Source of the DNA: Hellea sp965224755
Lineage (GTDB): Bacteria; Pseudomonadota; Alphaproteobacteria; Caulobacterales; Maricaulaceae
Length of the DNA stretch: 64,000 bases
Assembly: GCA_965224755.1 (NCBI GenBank)
Contig: OZ245061.1
Coordinates: 744,001-808,000 of the forward strand
Direction of reading: 5' to 3'
The notes under the pieces are model-generated. The model was not told where the DNA came from, did not search any database, and saw only the letters and a list, made by a program, of their open reading frames with translations. Both the position numbers and the translations under genes were made by a program. Shown piece by piece: positions 9,625 through 19,882 of the stretch (position 1 is its first letter; each line of letters starts with the position of its first letter).

Positions 9625-12600
9625 ATGCTCACGAGCGCATCACGATTTGTAGAGGCGCTCACGTCTGGACTTGACGTAGCAGTCAAAACAGTGATTAATA
9701 TTTTTGGCTCATATTTGGGCTTTATTGGCGCGAGGGATGATGTCATGAGACAATTTGGTTTGGACTCCGTGTTGGCGACTTTAGAGGTGCCGACCTTGGA
9801 TTTTAATGATAATATTGAGACGGATATTGCCTTTGTGGTGCCGCTTGTTTCCGGAACGTCTCTGGTTTTTGCAGACACTATCACGAATTATGCTTCGGGA
9901 CCGTCTTTGCCTTCGCTTATGGACCAGGCGCTGCAAAGAGCTTTGCTTGATATCGCGGAAGTGACGCAATACGACCCTGACACCTATCTAGAACTCTTTG
10001 GCCGGGGGAATAGTAACGGGCCTGTTATGATAGGAGATTATGTGACCGTCGCCAGCTTACTGGAAACAACGGTGGCTTTCGACCTTGGCGCAATCGAGCT
10101 GATGGATGTTCTTAAAAATGACCTTGGCCTGACCATAGAAGACGCTTCGCAGCTTTTATATAATACCCTAACCGGTGAATTTGCTGTGGTTGAAGGTTTT
10201 GACGGACATTTTACCAAGGGCAGTATTCTTGACCTGTCCGGCGGTAAGGATGATGGTAGACTATTCGCAGGAGGTAGCGGAACAACCAATGTTCTCGCCT
10301 CTGGGGATCAGCGTATCGACGGCAGTATAAATGGTGATCAGTGGTCCAGTACGTCAATATCTTACGCCTTTTCGCTTACTGCGGGCGCATATGACTATGC
10401 CGGAACGGGCAATGAGGATCTTCCCGGAAACTTCAATGATGTGATTTCTGCGCAGCAAGAAGCCGCTGCACATTTTGCCTTAAGTTCGATGCAAGGCAGC
10501 GCGGCTCAGGCGGGTTTCTCAGTAGAGGGTTTTACTAATTTGGATATTAATTTCCTCGGAAATGTGGATAGCGCCACGGCCGAAATCCGCTTTGCAGAAA
10601 CCTCAGACCCAGGGCTACCAACGGCGCAAGTTGCTGATTTTCCCGGAAGTGACATTTCGACCAGTACCAATGACGATGGCGATGTCTGGTTTGGTACGGG
10701 CAGTAATTTCCGTATAGCAGAAGCTGGAAATTATCAATGGCATACAATGTTGCACGAGATCGGTCATGCGCTTGGTTTGAAACATGGACATTTGACTTAT
10801 AATTATGGAGCCTTGCCTGCGAATGTAGACTCCAATGAGTTTTCCCTCATGACGTATCGCTCCTTTATCGGCGCCTCGACGACAGGCGGTGCGACCAATG
10901 AAACTTGGGGCTTTCCACAAACCTTCATGATGTTGGATATTGCGACATTGCAATACATGTATGGTGCAGATTTTACAGCAAATGCCGGTAATACAGTTTA
11001 TAGTTGGACGCCCGGGTCCGGCGATACAATGATCAATGGCGTGGTGGCAATTAGCCCCGGGGGAAATCGTATTTTTGCGACCATATGGGACGGCGATGGA
11101 ATCGATACCTATGACCTTAGCGCTTACATTACGGATTTGGAGATTGACCTCTCTCCGGGAGGGCACTCCGTATTCAGTTCCGTGCAAATTGCCAGACTCG
11201 GGACGGGTGAATTTTCCCGTGGTAATATTTTTAACGCCTTGCAATACCAAGGTGATGCGCGGTCACTCATCGAAAACGCGATTGGCGGCTCAGGAAATGA
11301 TAGTATTTCTGGCAATGCGGCAAATAATATACTGACGGGCAATGCGGGCGATGACATATTTTTCGGTTCGGCGGGCGATGATACCCTTAATGGCGGTGCA
11401 GGCGTAGATACGGCTTCTTATGCGGATGCAACGCAGGCTATAACCCTTGACCTTGGTTCGGGCATAGCCAGCGGTACCGAAATTAACACTGATACACTTA
11501 TGAGCATAGAGAATGCGCAAACAGGCGCAGGAAATGACACTCTCACTGGATCATCTGTAGCTAATGAGCTTCGCGGCGGTGATGGCGCGGATATGATTAT
11601 GGGTTTGGGAGGAAACGATACATTATTTGGCGAAGTCGGAGACGATATACTGGATGGTGGAGATGGTAATGACACGCTTTACGGAGGAAATGATTTAGGT
11701 TTTTCCGGTGTGGTAATGGGAAGTGGTCAAATTGTTCGCAATGTGGGAGCGGGCAATGATTCTATCGCCAATGCGCTTAATATTGACGATGAATATTCGC
11801 TGGACCCTGACGCGGATATTCAGGAGGCGACCACAAGGGCGCATGTTTCGATCACGGCTACAGGCGACGAAACTGTTCATTATTACGAAATTACGGTTTA
11901 TGGTTCGGACTCGCTCCTGACGCTTGATATTGATTTTGGCGAAACCAGCGGCGCGGGATCTTTTAATAGCCGCCTCGAACTTTTTGATGCCAGCGGAAAT
12001 TCACTGGCGTCGAATGAACTCTACCCCTTTATTGCCGGAGCGGGCGGGTCTACATCGTCGACGGATGCCTATATTAATTACACGGTTCTAACGCCGGGAC
12101 TTTATTACATTGCTGTTAGTGCCGTGGGCGGAGCTGCCATTCCGACGGGCGGCACTTATGAGTTACAAGTGTCTTTGGATGATAATTCTGTCAACGATAC
12201 TGATACTGGCGATGATACGTTAACCGGCGGTATTGGGGATGACATTCTCAATGGCGGGGCGGGGGTTGATTATGCTGTTTTCAGCGGTGTTTTAGCTAAT
12301 TATACGGTTACGGATATTGGGGGCGGTGTTTACACGGTGACGGATAATGTCGGGACGGACGGTGTTGATACGTTGAGCTTCATCGAGTTTTTACGGTTTG
12401 CGGATGGTGATTTTGACATCACGACTCTGGCGCCTGCTGGCGGGCCGGTCTTCACGGAAGGTGATGATACGGAAAACGGCACGTCGGGTGATGATGTGCT
12501 GGATGCCTTGGGGGGTATAGATATTGTTCATGGCCTTGGCGGCAATGATACGATTTACGGCGGGGCGGGGGATGACCAGCTCTTTGGCGATGACGGTAAT

Positions 12601-13887
12601 GATGATTTATATGGCGGGCTCGGGGCGGATGTTTTGGACGGCGGAGCGGGCCATGACCGGGCTTTTTACAGCCAGGCAGCGGCGGGTTTGCGGGCCGATC
12701 TGTTTAATAGCGCGGCCAATACAGGCGAGGCTGCGGGGGATAGCTATAGCTCTATCGAGGCGCTTTATGGCTCGATACATAATGATATATTATCGGCCGA
12801 TCACAGCGGCGTGGATTTGGTAGGCCTTGCGGGCAATGACCAGCTGATCGGGCGCAATGGCCGGGACCGGCTGTTTGGCGGCGACGGCAATGACCGCTTG
12901 GACGGAGGCCGGGGCAATGATGATCTGCACGGCAATGCCGGGATTGATACCTTTGTCATCCGCGTCGGCGCGGGTAAGGACCGGATCTTTACCTATGAGC
13001 AGGGCATTGACATTATCGAATTTGGCGGCGGGCCGGGCAGCTTCTCGGATCTGTCGATTACGATTAACGCCAGCGGCGATACGGTGATTACCCACTTTAA
13101 CGGGGTGACCTCGCTTATCGGCTTTACCGGGACTTTAACGGCGGCGGATTTTGTCTTCCTGACACCACTTCCGAACCCCTCTGGCAATAATGTCACGACC
13201 AACCTGACAGCGGGCAATGATAATGTCAGTTTTGGCATTGATAATGACACGGTTAACGGCTTGGCGGGCAATGATATTATCCGCGGCGGTATCGGCGATG
13301 ATATTCTCAATGGCGGGGACGGTAATGACCAGCTCTTTGGCGGTTTGGGGGCGGATCATCTCGACGGCGGGGCGGGGATTGACCGGGCGTCTTATACAAC
13401 GGCGAGTTCGGGGGTTACGGTGAATTTGATTAATCCTGCGCTGAATACGGGCGAGGCTGCGGGAGATACCTATAGTTCTATCGAGAATATCTTTGGCACA
13501 ATCTATGATGATATCCTGATCGGGGATGCGGGAGATAATGATCTTCAGGGTCTGGGCGATGATGACCAGCTTATCGGCGCGGACGGCGATGACCGTCTCT
13601 TTGGCGGGGACGGTGATGACCGCTTGACCGGCGGGCGAGGCGATGATGATTTGTTTGGCGGGGCGGGGTCTGATACTTTTGTCTTTGGCGCGAATAGCGG
13701 CACGGACCGTATCTTTGGCTTTGAGGACGGGCTTGATATTATCCAGTTCCAATCAGGCCCGACGCAATTTAGCGACCTGACGATCACCTTTGACGGCGCT
13801 GACAGCCTGATTACTTGGACCAACCGCAGTATCGAGCTTATCGGCTTTGACGCCACAGCTCTAACAGACGCGGACTTCTTGTTCTAG
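9625..13887 (+). CDS. Serralysin-like M10 metalloprotease with RTX repeats
   Basis: 1420 residues. The zinc site HEIGHALGLKH is at 377-387 and the Met-turn SLMTYRS has Met409, as in serralysins (peptidase M10B). RTX calcium-binding nonapeptides (GGxGxDxLx) occur in several blocks from about residue 550 to 690 and again from about 870 to the C-terminus. A pre-peptidase C-terminal (PPC)-like beta domain lies at about 705-850. The protein ends TDADFLF, a hydrophobic tail like type I secretion signals, and has no Sec signal. It is likely secreted by a T1SS not present in the window and folded by calcium outside the cell. It is much longer than the usual 480-residue serralysin. The N-terminal 200 residues are unassigned. 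Confidence 0.9.
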   Translation: MLTSASRFVEALTSGLDVAVKTVINIFGSYLGFIGARDDVMRQFGLDSVLATLEVPTLDFNDNIETDIAFVVPLVSGTSLVFADTITNYASGPSLPSLMDQALQRALLDIAEVTQYDPDTYLELFGRGNSNGPVMIGDYVTVASLLETTVAFDLGAIELMDVLKNDLGLTIEDASQLLYNTLTGEFAVVEGFDGHFTKGSILDLSGGKDDGRLFAGGSGTTNVLASGDQRIDGSINGDQWSSTSISYAFSLTAGAYDYAGTGNEDLPGNFNDVISAQQEAAAHFALSSMQGSAAQAGFSVEGFTNLDINFLGNVDSATAEIRFAETSDPGLPTAQVADFPGSDISTSTNDDGDVWFGTGSNFRIAEAGNYQWHTMLHEIGHALGLKHGHLTYNYGALPANVDSNEFSLMTYRSFIGASTTGGATNETWGFPQTFMMLDIATLQYMYGADFTANAGNTVYSWTPGSGDTMINGVVAISPGGNRIFATIWDGDGIDTYDLSAYITDLEIDLSPGGHSVFSSVQIARLGTGEFSRGNIFNALQYQGDARSLIENAIGGSGNDSISGNAANNILTGNAGDDIFFGSAGDDTLNGGAGVDTASYADATQAITLDLGSGIASGTEINTDTLMSIENAQTGAGNDTLTGSSVANELRGGDGADMIMGLGGNDTLFGEVGDDILDGGDGNDTLYGGNDLGFSGVVMGSGQIVRNVGAGNDSIANALNIDDEYSLDPDADIQEATTRAHVSITATGDETVHYYEITVYGSDSLLTLDIDFGETSGAGSFNSRLELFDASGNSLASNELYPFIAGAGGSTSSTDAYINYTVLTPGLYYIAVSAVGGAAIPTGGTYELQVSLDDNSVNDTDTGDDTLTGGIGDDILNGGAGVDYAVFSGVLANYTVTDIGGGVYTVTDNVGTDGVDTLSFIEFLRFADGDFDITTLAPAGGPVFTEGDDTENGTSGDDVLDALGGIDIVHGLGGNDTIYGGAGDDQLFGDDGNDDLYGGLGADVLDGGAGHDRAFYSQAAAGLRADLFNSAANTGEAAGDSYSSIEALYGSIHNDILSADHSGVDLVGLAGNDQLIGRNGRDRLFGGDGNDRLDGGRGNDDLHGNAGIDTFVIRVGAGKDRIFTYEQGIDIIEFGGGPGSFSDLSITINASGDTVITHFNGVTSLIGFTGTLTAADFVFLTPLPNPSGNNVTTNLTAGNDNVSFGIDNDTVNGLAGNDIIRGGIGDDILNGGDGNDQLFGGLGADHLDGGAGIDRASYTTASSGVTVNLINPALNTGEAAGDTYSSIENIFGTIYDDILIGDAGDNDLQGLGDDDQLIGADGDDRLFGGDGDDRLTGGRGDDDLFGGAGSDTFVFGANSGTDRIFGFEDGLDIIQFQSGPTQFSDLTITFDGADSLITWTNRSIELIGFDATALTDADFLF

Positions 13888-13913
13888 CGGATCATAATAT
13901 TTCCTTATTTTTG

Positions 13914-13953
13914 GGCGCTAAAATATGGGGGAATATAGCCGTGTTTTAGCGCC
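13914..13953. other. Inverted repeat after the protease gene
   Basis: GGCGCTAAAA (13914-13923) pairs perfectly with TTTTAGCGCC (13944-13953) around a 20-nt loop, 27 bp past the protease stop. There is no clean U-run after it, so it may be a weak terminator, an mRNA-stabilising hairpin, or an operator. Confidence 0.5.
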
Positions 13954-14060
13954 AACTCCGTATTTCCGGTATGCGCTGCGGGACATATGATCCAATCTAT
14001 AGATAACGTTATAGGGGAGGTCTGTCTTTGCGGCATTTGGCTCCCCCCCCCATTCTCCCA

Positions 14061-14107
14061 CCCGACATCCCGCCATAGCCGCTTGCGGGTTATGGCGGGA
14101 TGTCGGG
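14061..14107. repeat. 17-bp perfect-stem palindromic element in 500-bp intergenic region
   Basis: CCCGACATCCCGCCATA (14061-14077) is followed by a 13-nt loop and its exact reverse complement at 14091-14107. It looks like a REP-type or miniature palindromic unit rather than a terminator because no T-run follows. The rest of 13888-14396 shows no convincing gene. Confidence 0.75.
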
Positions 14108-14396
14108 AAGGGCGCTGGGGGATAGCTCTCCCTTCATGGAGGCACGTTCCGCCATCGAAATGTCAGAGGCGCACCCCGCGCCAGAAAAGAAAAAAATGGA
14201 TGAACGGTAGCTGAATATTTCAGCGCAAAAGGTTAATAGGGCTATGGCTAGGTCTTTTATATCCGCGATAATTAACCCGATTCTAACCTTATATATTCGC
14301 GGTTCTTTCAGTTTGGTTTGTTACATTGCTTTCAACTTTGGGAATAAATTCATGATTTTGAGAGCAAAAGACTCAAATCTTGTGTGGGGGAAGACG

Positions 14397-15272
14397 ATGC
14401 GGGCCGCCGGACGGTCAACCGCCGCCATGATGTTGGCGGCGGCCTGTATCAGCGTTCCTGTCCGCGCCGATATTGTCGACCGGCCTTTTTTCAAGGCCAG
14501 TTCAATTGTCATCGTTTTTGGGGCAGATGATTTTGCCGAAAATGGCGGCGTGGCCCCGGTAGTCTATGATTTTTACCTATTAGACAATGTGGCCTCCGGC
14601 ACTATCGCGACGGATATTATCGGAGTCGATGGCCGTACCATTAATTACAATACGGCGCGCTATAACCCGATACAGGATGGCAGTGGTTCAGGCTGGGAAT
14701 TTCAGGTCAATAATGCCGTTTTTGGCGGGGCCTTTACCAGTTCCGCGCCGCACCAGACACTCGATGCTAATGATGCTTATACGGCTTTTGGCCTGGACGA
14801 CACCACGGATATAGATCTGCTCGGCGGCGGCGGACGTGCGTCACGTTTTTTCGTTGCGTCCAATGCGGCTTTTGACGTTTACGGACAGGCGTCTAATTTT
14901 CAGGCTACGGGCGATTTTGCCGGGCTTGATTATACCAATATCCGTTACCGTCTGCGCTATCAAGTCAGCGGCGGGGGCGGGGCGAACCGCTGGGGACAGC
15001 GCGCACAGGATCCGGGGGCCGGAGGCGCGGGTGTAGTTTTGGGACAAAACGGAACACTTTGGACGCTGAATGACCTCTCTGCTGGCCCGACAAAGGTCTT
15101 TGACGGCGGTCGGCGCACGGCCCGCACAGACGGGTCAATCATGCAGCAAGCCGTCAGTTTTCAGTCGCGCTATAATCTTCGCGGCGGGGGAATTACCGGA
15201 AATAATTATGATTTCTCGATGGGCACGGGCGCAGTCAGCGCCGAAATTACCTATACGATCTATACGCCGTAA
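14397..15272 (+). CDS. Secreted protein of unknown function
   Basis: From ATG 14397, about 291 residues with a clean Sec signal: MRAAGRS, hydrophobic TAAMMLAAACISVPV, then VRA before DIVD. GGGGGAAG lies 4-5 nt before this ATG. An upstream ATG at 14352 with GGGAA is the alternative. The mature part is Gly/Asp/Asn-rich beta-type sequence (VFGADDFAENGGVAPVVYDF, GGGGANRWGQRAQ). I recognise no family. Likely periplasmic or extracellular. Confidence 0.7.
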   Translation: MRAAGRSTAAMMLAAACISVPVRADIVDRPFFKASSIVIVFGADDFAENGGVAPVVYDFYLLDNVASGTIATDIIGVDGRTINYNTARYNPIQDGSGSGWEFQVNNAVFGGAFTSSAPHQTLDANDAYTAFGLDDTTDIDLLGGGGRASRFFVASNAAFDVYGQASNFQATGDFAGLDYTNIRYRLRYQVSGGGGANRWGQRAQDPGAGGAGVVLGQNGTLWTLNDLSAGPTKVFDGGRRTARTDGSIMQQAVSFQSRYNLRGGGITGNNYDFSMGTGAVSAEITYTIYTP

Positions 15273-15274
15273 AC

Positions 15275-18187
15275 TTATCCGAAGGCGTCGTAGTGATGCG
15301 TAATTGCTATCGTAATCTGGCGCGACAAATCTGCGGCGCGTTTGAGCGGTTTGATAATGGTTGCCGATATATGCGGAAACCCACGGGGCGGAACAACGGA
15401 GCGGTCGGTTTTTTCCTGTAGTTTTTCTATCCATTCCAATGCGCTGTTTTTGATCGGATAGCGCTGTTTCAAATCGGCTAAGATACTATCAATCTGAAAG
15501 GTTTGCAGTTTTTGCAGCACATTCATTTGCGAGGTTCCGGCCTCGCCAATGGCGGGTAATTCGGCGGCGATAATCATCATTTTCATAATCACAGCGAGGC
15601 GTAGCGCATGCAGGATTTCGAGGGTTTCGATTGTGTCGAAATTGGCGGTCTCGTCGCAAGCTTCAAGGAAGCGTATGGAATCAAACATATCCATGCGGAG
15701 ACGATTGGCGAGGTCCATAATCTGTGACCTCCACGGCAGAGATGTCAATGTTTCTGCAACAGTAATACATTTTTCGGCAAGGCGGGATTCATTGCCGGAT
15801 AATCCGCGGCTGACCCAGAAGCCGGGATCAAACAGCCGGCCATAAGCGGTGAGGATAGAGAGGTTAGAACGTTCCATGGCGCGGATGACCAGAGTGAAAA
15901 TGGATTTGGCGCGGGCGGAATTTTGGAAATGCACAATAAATTTTTCGGGGTCAATAGCAGCGGCGCGGCCGACGCCGTAAAAGATATTTGCGGGAGTTCC
16001 GAATTGTTGCAAGATCGCATTATGGGGAATGGCGCGCAGTTGCCGCGGATTAAACATATCGCCGCCGCTCCCGGGTTTAGTGCGTTTTGCGGCGCGGGAC
16101 CCGGTAGGGATCAGCAGGTTTTGTCCAAACCCGCCAAGGACAGCAACATAATTTCTATCATTATAAAGACTGTCTTGTTCAGACGCGATAGTGCGAAAGA
16201 CGTCCCACGAGAAATCATTTTCTGTATAAAAGACATCTTCTTCGGAGTTGGATTTGTCGGAGTAACGGGCCTCAATCAAAGACCCGATTGTGGCGCGGGC
16301 AAGGATGTCCGTCTGGAACCACATAAACCCGTCTCCGCCCTGAAAACTGGTTTCGTGGCAAAGCGGTAATTCGCGTTTATCAAATTGATGCACGGCCCAA
16401 GGACTCATTACGTAATTGACGCGCTCGATAATATTGCCCGGATGCCCGCCACGCCCGAGACCTTCGCCGTGGGTATTAAATACAATCGAAACGACATCCT
16501 TCATATTATGTTTCGCCATCTGGGCGGCAAAATGGGATTGTAATCGTTCAATCGCCAATGTCGCAGGAATTTGCCCCATGAAGCGGCCCGCATCGGAAAA
16601 CCCGGTTTGTATGGCAAAGACGCCGCGATCTTTAATATAGTTCCGGTAAACCTCATTGCTCAGCATTTTACCGATAATCCGCCCGCCATTATTGAGCGCG
16701 TCGGCCGTTTCGAATAAGGGGGAAATATCGAGATGTTTCTCAAGCCCGTATCGCCGCGCGAGATAGAGCATGCCCAGCGGGGTCAGGCTGTCCTCACATT
16801 CAGCGATGAGCAGGCGGATAGGGGTTTCGTCGTCTATATATTTATGGATCTGCGCCGTCAGGATCATCTTCTCATGCGCCGTTGATTTTTCCAGTGCAAG
16901 GGAGGCAAAATTGACGGGTTGCGGCTTGACATTCTTAGCCAATTTCGAGGCTCGCATCAGAAGCGTTCGGTTATCCACGCTTTTGTCTGAAATCCCGAAT
17001 ACGGCCTTCACGCCGGAGACGACATGGCGGTTATTCAGGCGGAAATGAATACGCGCTGTGCCGAGGCCAAAGGCGATCATTTGCGAACGCAGGCAGATAA
17101 GGTCTTTGATAAGGCTATTGGATTGAGCCCCCGCAATCGCTTTTTTGATCAGCGGCATGGCAGGTTTCAGATTCAAAAAACGCCGGGTTGATCTGCGGGT
17201 TAGATTGTTGGCGGCAGCAACGAGGTTTTCCGGATCTGTGATGTCTTTTTCAAACAGGATTAAATCTCGCTCGGCGCTTTCATGGGCATCAGATAATTTA
17301 GCGGCGAGCCTATCCAGCGCGGCTTTACCTTTGGAGTCCAGCTTGCCTTTATTTTGAATTTTTTGGGCCGCTTTTTTATAACGGCAAAGCTGGTCGCGTT
17401 TTTCTTGTAGCCTCAAGCGCAAGGCGTCGCCCCATGTAATATCGGTGCGCCCGTCAATATCATAACCGACCCAGCTATAGATATCGACAAGATGCGGCGT
17501 CAGGCTTGTCCATTTATCGGGAAAGGCTTTGCGCGCTATGTCGAGTATTTTTATATTGATACCGCAAAGCGCCTCTTGCATCCGCTCTATCGCGGCCTGG
17601 GTTTCGCCGTGTTCTTCCTGCAAGGTCGGCGCGCGCTTGGGCAGATATGGATAGGTTTTGAGCTGGCTTACCTGAGCGGCGTAATCTCCGTCCTTGAAAG
17701 AGGCGATTTGGCCAAGGCAATTACGGATATCGCGAGAGAGCGAGAAGGTCGGATGGGCCGTCAAGACAATGCCAAGACCCGGTTTCTGCGCCCAGTTTTT
17801 GAACGATTTGAATCCCTTGGCGGCTTCTTTTGCCGCGATATCTACAATCACTTTGTCCATCGCCCGGAGGCTTCGCACATTGGCGCGGCTGCGCAGGCGG
17901 CGGGCCCGGTCTATGGCCGCTTTGTCCGAGATGGATTTGACGAGGGCTTCAATATCGCGAAAGGCAACAGCGCGGTCTTCGACATCTTTGGAAATGTCAT
18001 AGGCGAGCAGTTTGACTGCATTGGATTGTGGATCAGAGGCAATACGGCCATGATGTTCACGGAGCTGATTTTGTAGGCGTGTTAAAAGCCCTGTGGCATC
18101 GGATCTGCGGGCGATGTGAGGCTCCTTGGTTAGAGAAATTTGGCCATAGCGGCGGCTGTATCGAGCATCCGGTTGGAAAAACCCCAC
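15275..18187 (-). CDS. ppc: Phosphoenolpyruvate carboxylase, divergent clade
   Basis: Up to 970 residues. VLTAHPTF (141-148 from the longest start) carries the PEPC histidine, and a glycine-rich loop FNTHGEGLGRGGHP near 570-585 replaces the classical FHGRGG-x-x-GRGG motif, so the conserved Arg of HGRGG is Glu here. The enzyme would carboxylate PEP to oxaloacetate. The start is unclear. The only canonical start is GTG 18187, inside gap (58 bp overlap). A strong AAGGAG (18122-18127) just after gap sits 6 nt before an in-frame ATC at 18115. The gene follows gap in the same direction, so co-transcription with glycolysis is likely. Confidence 0.82.
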   Translation of the reverse strand: MGFFQPDARYSRRYGQISLTKEPHIARRSDATGLLTRLQNQLREHHGRIASDPQSNAVKLLAYDISKDVEDRAVAFRDIEALVKSISDKAAIDRARRLRSRANVRSLRAMDKVIVDIAAKEAAKGFKSFKNWAQKPGLGIVLTAHPTFSLSRDIRNCLGQIASFKDGDYAAQVSQLKTYPYLPKRAPTLQEEHGETQAAIERMQEALCGINIKILDIARKAFPDKWTSLTPHLVDIYSWVGYDIDGRTDITWGDALRLRLQEKRDQLCRYKKAAQKIQNKGKLDSKGKAALDRLAAKLSDAHESAERDLILFEKDITDPENLVAAANNLTRRSTRRFLNLKPAMPLIKKAIAGAQSNSLIKDLICLRSQMIAFGLGTARIHFRLNNRHVVSGVKAVFGISDKSVDNRTLLMRASKLAKNVKPQPVNFASLALEKSTAHEKMILTAQIHKYIDDETPIRLLIAECEDSLTPLGMLYLARRYGLEKHLDISPLFETADALNNGGRIIGKMLSNEVYRNYIKDRGVFAIQTGFSDAGRFMGQIPATLAIERLQSHFAAQMAKHNMKDVVSIVFNTHGEGLGRGGHPGNIIERVNYVMSPWAVHQFDKRELPLCHETSFQGGDGFMWFQTDILARATIGSLIEARYSDKSNSEEDVFYTENDFSWDVFRTIASEQDSLYNDRNYVAVLGGFGQNLLIPTGSRAAKRTKPGSGGDMFNPRQLRAIPHNAILQQFGTPANIFYGVGRAAAIDPEKFIVHFQNSARAKSIFTLVIRAMERSNLSILTAYGRLFDPGFWVSRGLSGNESRLAEKCITVAETLTSLPWRSQIMDLANRLRMDMFDSIRFLEACDETANFDTIETLEILHALRLAVIMKMMIIAAELPAIGEAGTSQMNVLQKLQTFQIDSILADLKQRYPIKNSALEWIEKLQEKTDRSVVPPRGFPHISATIIKPLKRAADLSRQITIAITHHYDAFG

Positions 18188-19140
18188 TCATTATCATACC
18201 AAGATAACACGCGGATAAGGTTGCCGTCCATCACAACCGTTTCGCCCGTCATCAGGCTAGAGGAATGAGGGTCATGATTAAAATCAATCGAGACAACCGG
18301 ATCGTCAATAACCTGAATGATGCCTTTCATCGGGCCGGAGACCGCTTTACGGAACGCCGCATTGACATCATCGGCGCTTGTTGATTTTTCTGCATTTATG
18401 GTCAAATCAACAACCGACACATTCGGCGTAGGGACTCGGATGGCTCTGCCGTCAAGCTTACCTTTAAGCTCGGGAATTACGAGGCTGATAGCTTTAGCCG
18501 CGCCAGTTGATGTCGGAATCATTGACAAGGCTGCAGCGCGCCCACGATTATAATCTTTGCGGTGGATAGTATCGAGCGTAGGTTGGTTGCCTGTATAGGC
18601 GTGAACTGTGGTCAAAAATCCGTTTACAATGCCAAATGTGTCATGCAAGACCTTGGCAATTGGGGCGAGGGCATTGGTTGTACATGAGCCATTGGAGACT
18701 ACGAGGTCATCTTTTGTGAGTGTTTTGTCATTCACGCCATAGACAATCGTTTTATCTGCATTATTGCCGGGCGCGGAAATCAATACGCGCCGGGCACCGG
18801 CAGCCAGATGTTTGGCCGCCGCATCACGCGCTGTGAAAATTCCGGTGCATTCCATGACGATATCAACATCATTATCCGCCCAGTTTTGATCTTCAAGATT
18901 GCGAATGGCCGTGACTTGAATAGGGCCTTTGCCAATATCCAGCGTAGTGTCTGTATGTTTGACTGTGCCGCTAAAACGCCCGTGGACGGAGTCATATTTC
19001 AGCAGATGGGCGAGATTATCCGTAGAGGATAGATCATTGATCGCGACGACTTTTATATCTTTGCGGCCGCTCTCTTCCAGAGCGCGCAAAACATTACGCC
19101 CGATACGGCCAAATCCGTTGATCGCAATTTTAGTTGTCAC
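18130..19140 (-). CDS. gap: Type I glyceraldehyde-3-phosphate dehydrogenase
   Basis: 336 residues, full length. NAD-binding INGFGRIGR is at 7-15, catalytic Cys153 in SNGSCTTN (usually SNASCTTN), His180 in TTVHAYTG, and WYDNEWGFSNRM at the end. It interconverts glyceraldehyde-3-phosphate and 1,3-bisphosphoglycerate in the cytoplasm. It is the first gene of a probable gap-ppc unit. Confidence 0.97.
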   Translation of the reverse strand: MTTKIAINGFGRIGRNVLRALEESGRKDIKVVAINDLSSTDNLAHLLKYDSVHGRFSGTVKHTDTTLDIGKGPIQVTAIRNLEDQNWADNDVDIVMECTGIFTARDAAAKHLAAGARRVLISAPGNNADKTIVYGVNDKTLTKDDLVVSNGSCTTNALAPIAKVLHDTFGIVNGFLTTVHAYTGNQPTLDTIHRKDYNRGRAAALSMIPTSTGAAKAISLVIPELKGKLDGRAIRVPTPNVSVVDLTINAEKSTSADDVNAAFRKAVSGPMKGIIQVIDDPVVSIDFNHDPHSSSLMTGETVVMDGNLIRVLSWYDNEWGFSNRMLDTAAAMAKFL

Positions 19141-19272
19141 AATTTATCTCCTAGATGTCGGGTGGAGCTGTCACTATTGCATTTCCATTGAAAGCGAAAG
19201 TGGGTAAATCATCACAGGCTATAAAAGCGATAGGTGATTGATATTTCTGCGCTTACATCTTAACTGATATCT

Positions 19273-19734
19273 ATGACCAAACTCAAAATTTATCATGATG
19301 TGGCCAAGCAAATTGCGGCGGTGATGGAGGGCGAGCCATCCCACACCGCCCGTTATGCGACGGCGGCCTGTTTGCTCTTTGAGGCTTTTGATTATTATTT
19401 TTGGACGGGATTTTACCTTGTTGACCTGGACAAGCCGGGCGAACTTGTCATCGGGCCTTATCAAGGCTCATTAGGGTGTTTGCGTATACCATTTGGTAAA
19501 GGCGTATGCGGCGCGGCGGCGCAAAGCGGTAAAACCGTTATGGTCAATGATGTCCATGCTTTCCCCGGCCATATTGCCTGTGACAGCCGCTCTCATTCTG
19601 AAATTGTTGTGCCGATTTATGACGTCGAGGGAAAGCTGGCCGCGGTTCTGGATGTGGATTCCTTGGAGATTGGGTCTTTTGATGCCGAGGACAAAGCTGG
19701 GCTGGAATCGATTTGCAAGACTTTGCTCGCGTAG
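19273..19734 (+). CDS. msrC: Free methionine-(R)-sulfoxide reductase (GAF-domain fRMsr)
   Basis: 153 residues forming a single GAF domain. WTGFY at 44-48, GPYQGSLGCL at 61-70, GVCG at 77-80 and FPGHIACDSRSHSEIVVP follow the fRMsr pattern. The three redox cysteines Cys69, Cys79 and Cys103 have the same spacing as in E. coli fRMsr. It reduces free Met-R-sulfoxide in the cytoplasm. Divergent from gap. Confidence 0.92.
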   Translation: MTKLKIYHDVAKQIAAVMEGEPSHTARYATAACLLFEAFDYYFWTGFYLVDLDKPGELVIGPYQGSLGCLRIPFGKGVCGAAAQSGKTVMVNDVHAFPGHIACDSRSHSEIVVPIYDVEGKLAAVLDVDSLEIGSFDAEDKAGLESICKTLLA

Positions 19735-19882
19735 GGTTTCGATTTTTGAATAGGCCTTGCTCGCAAGGTAAAGCCTTTGAGATATGGGTGATAACCTTCG
19801 AAACAGGAGTTAACCTTTTCAAGTTTGTTAAAGATATATCACACACCTCTCGAATAGCGAAATATGCACCCATAAAAACAGT

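Noticed and set aside
10615..13752. Antisense open frames over the RTX protease
   Set aside because: Complement of GGxGxD repeats, with no independent support.
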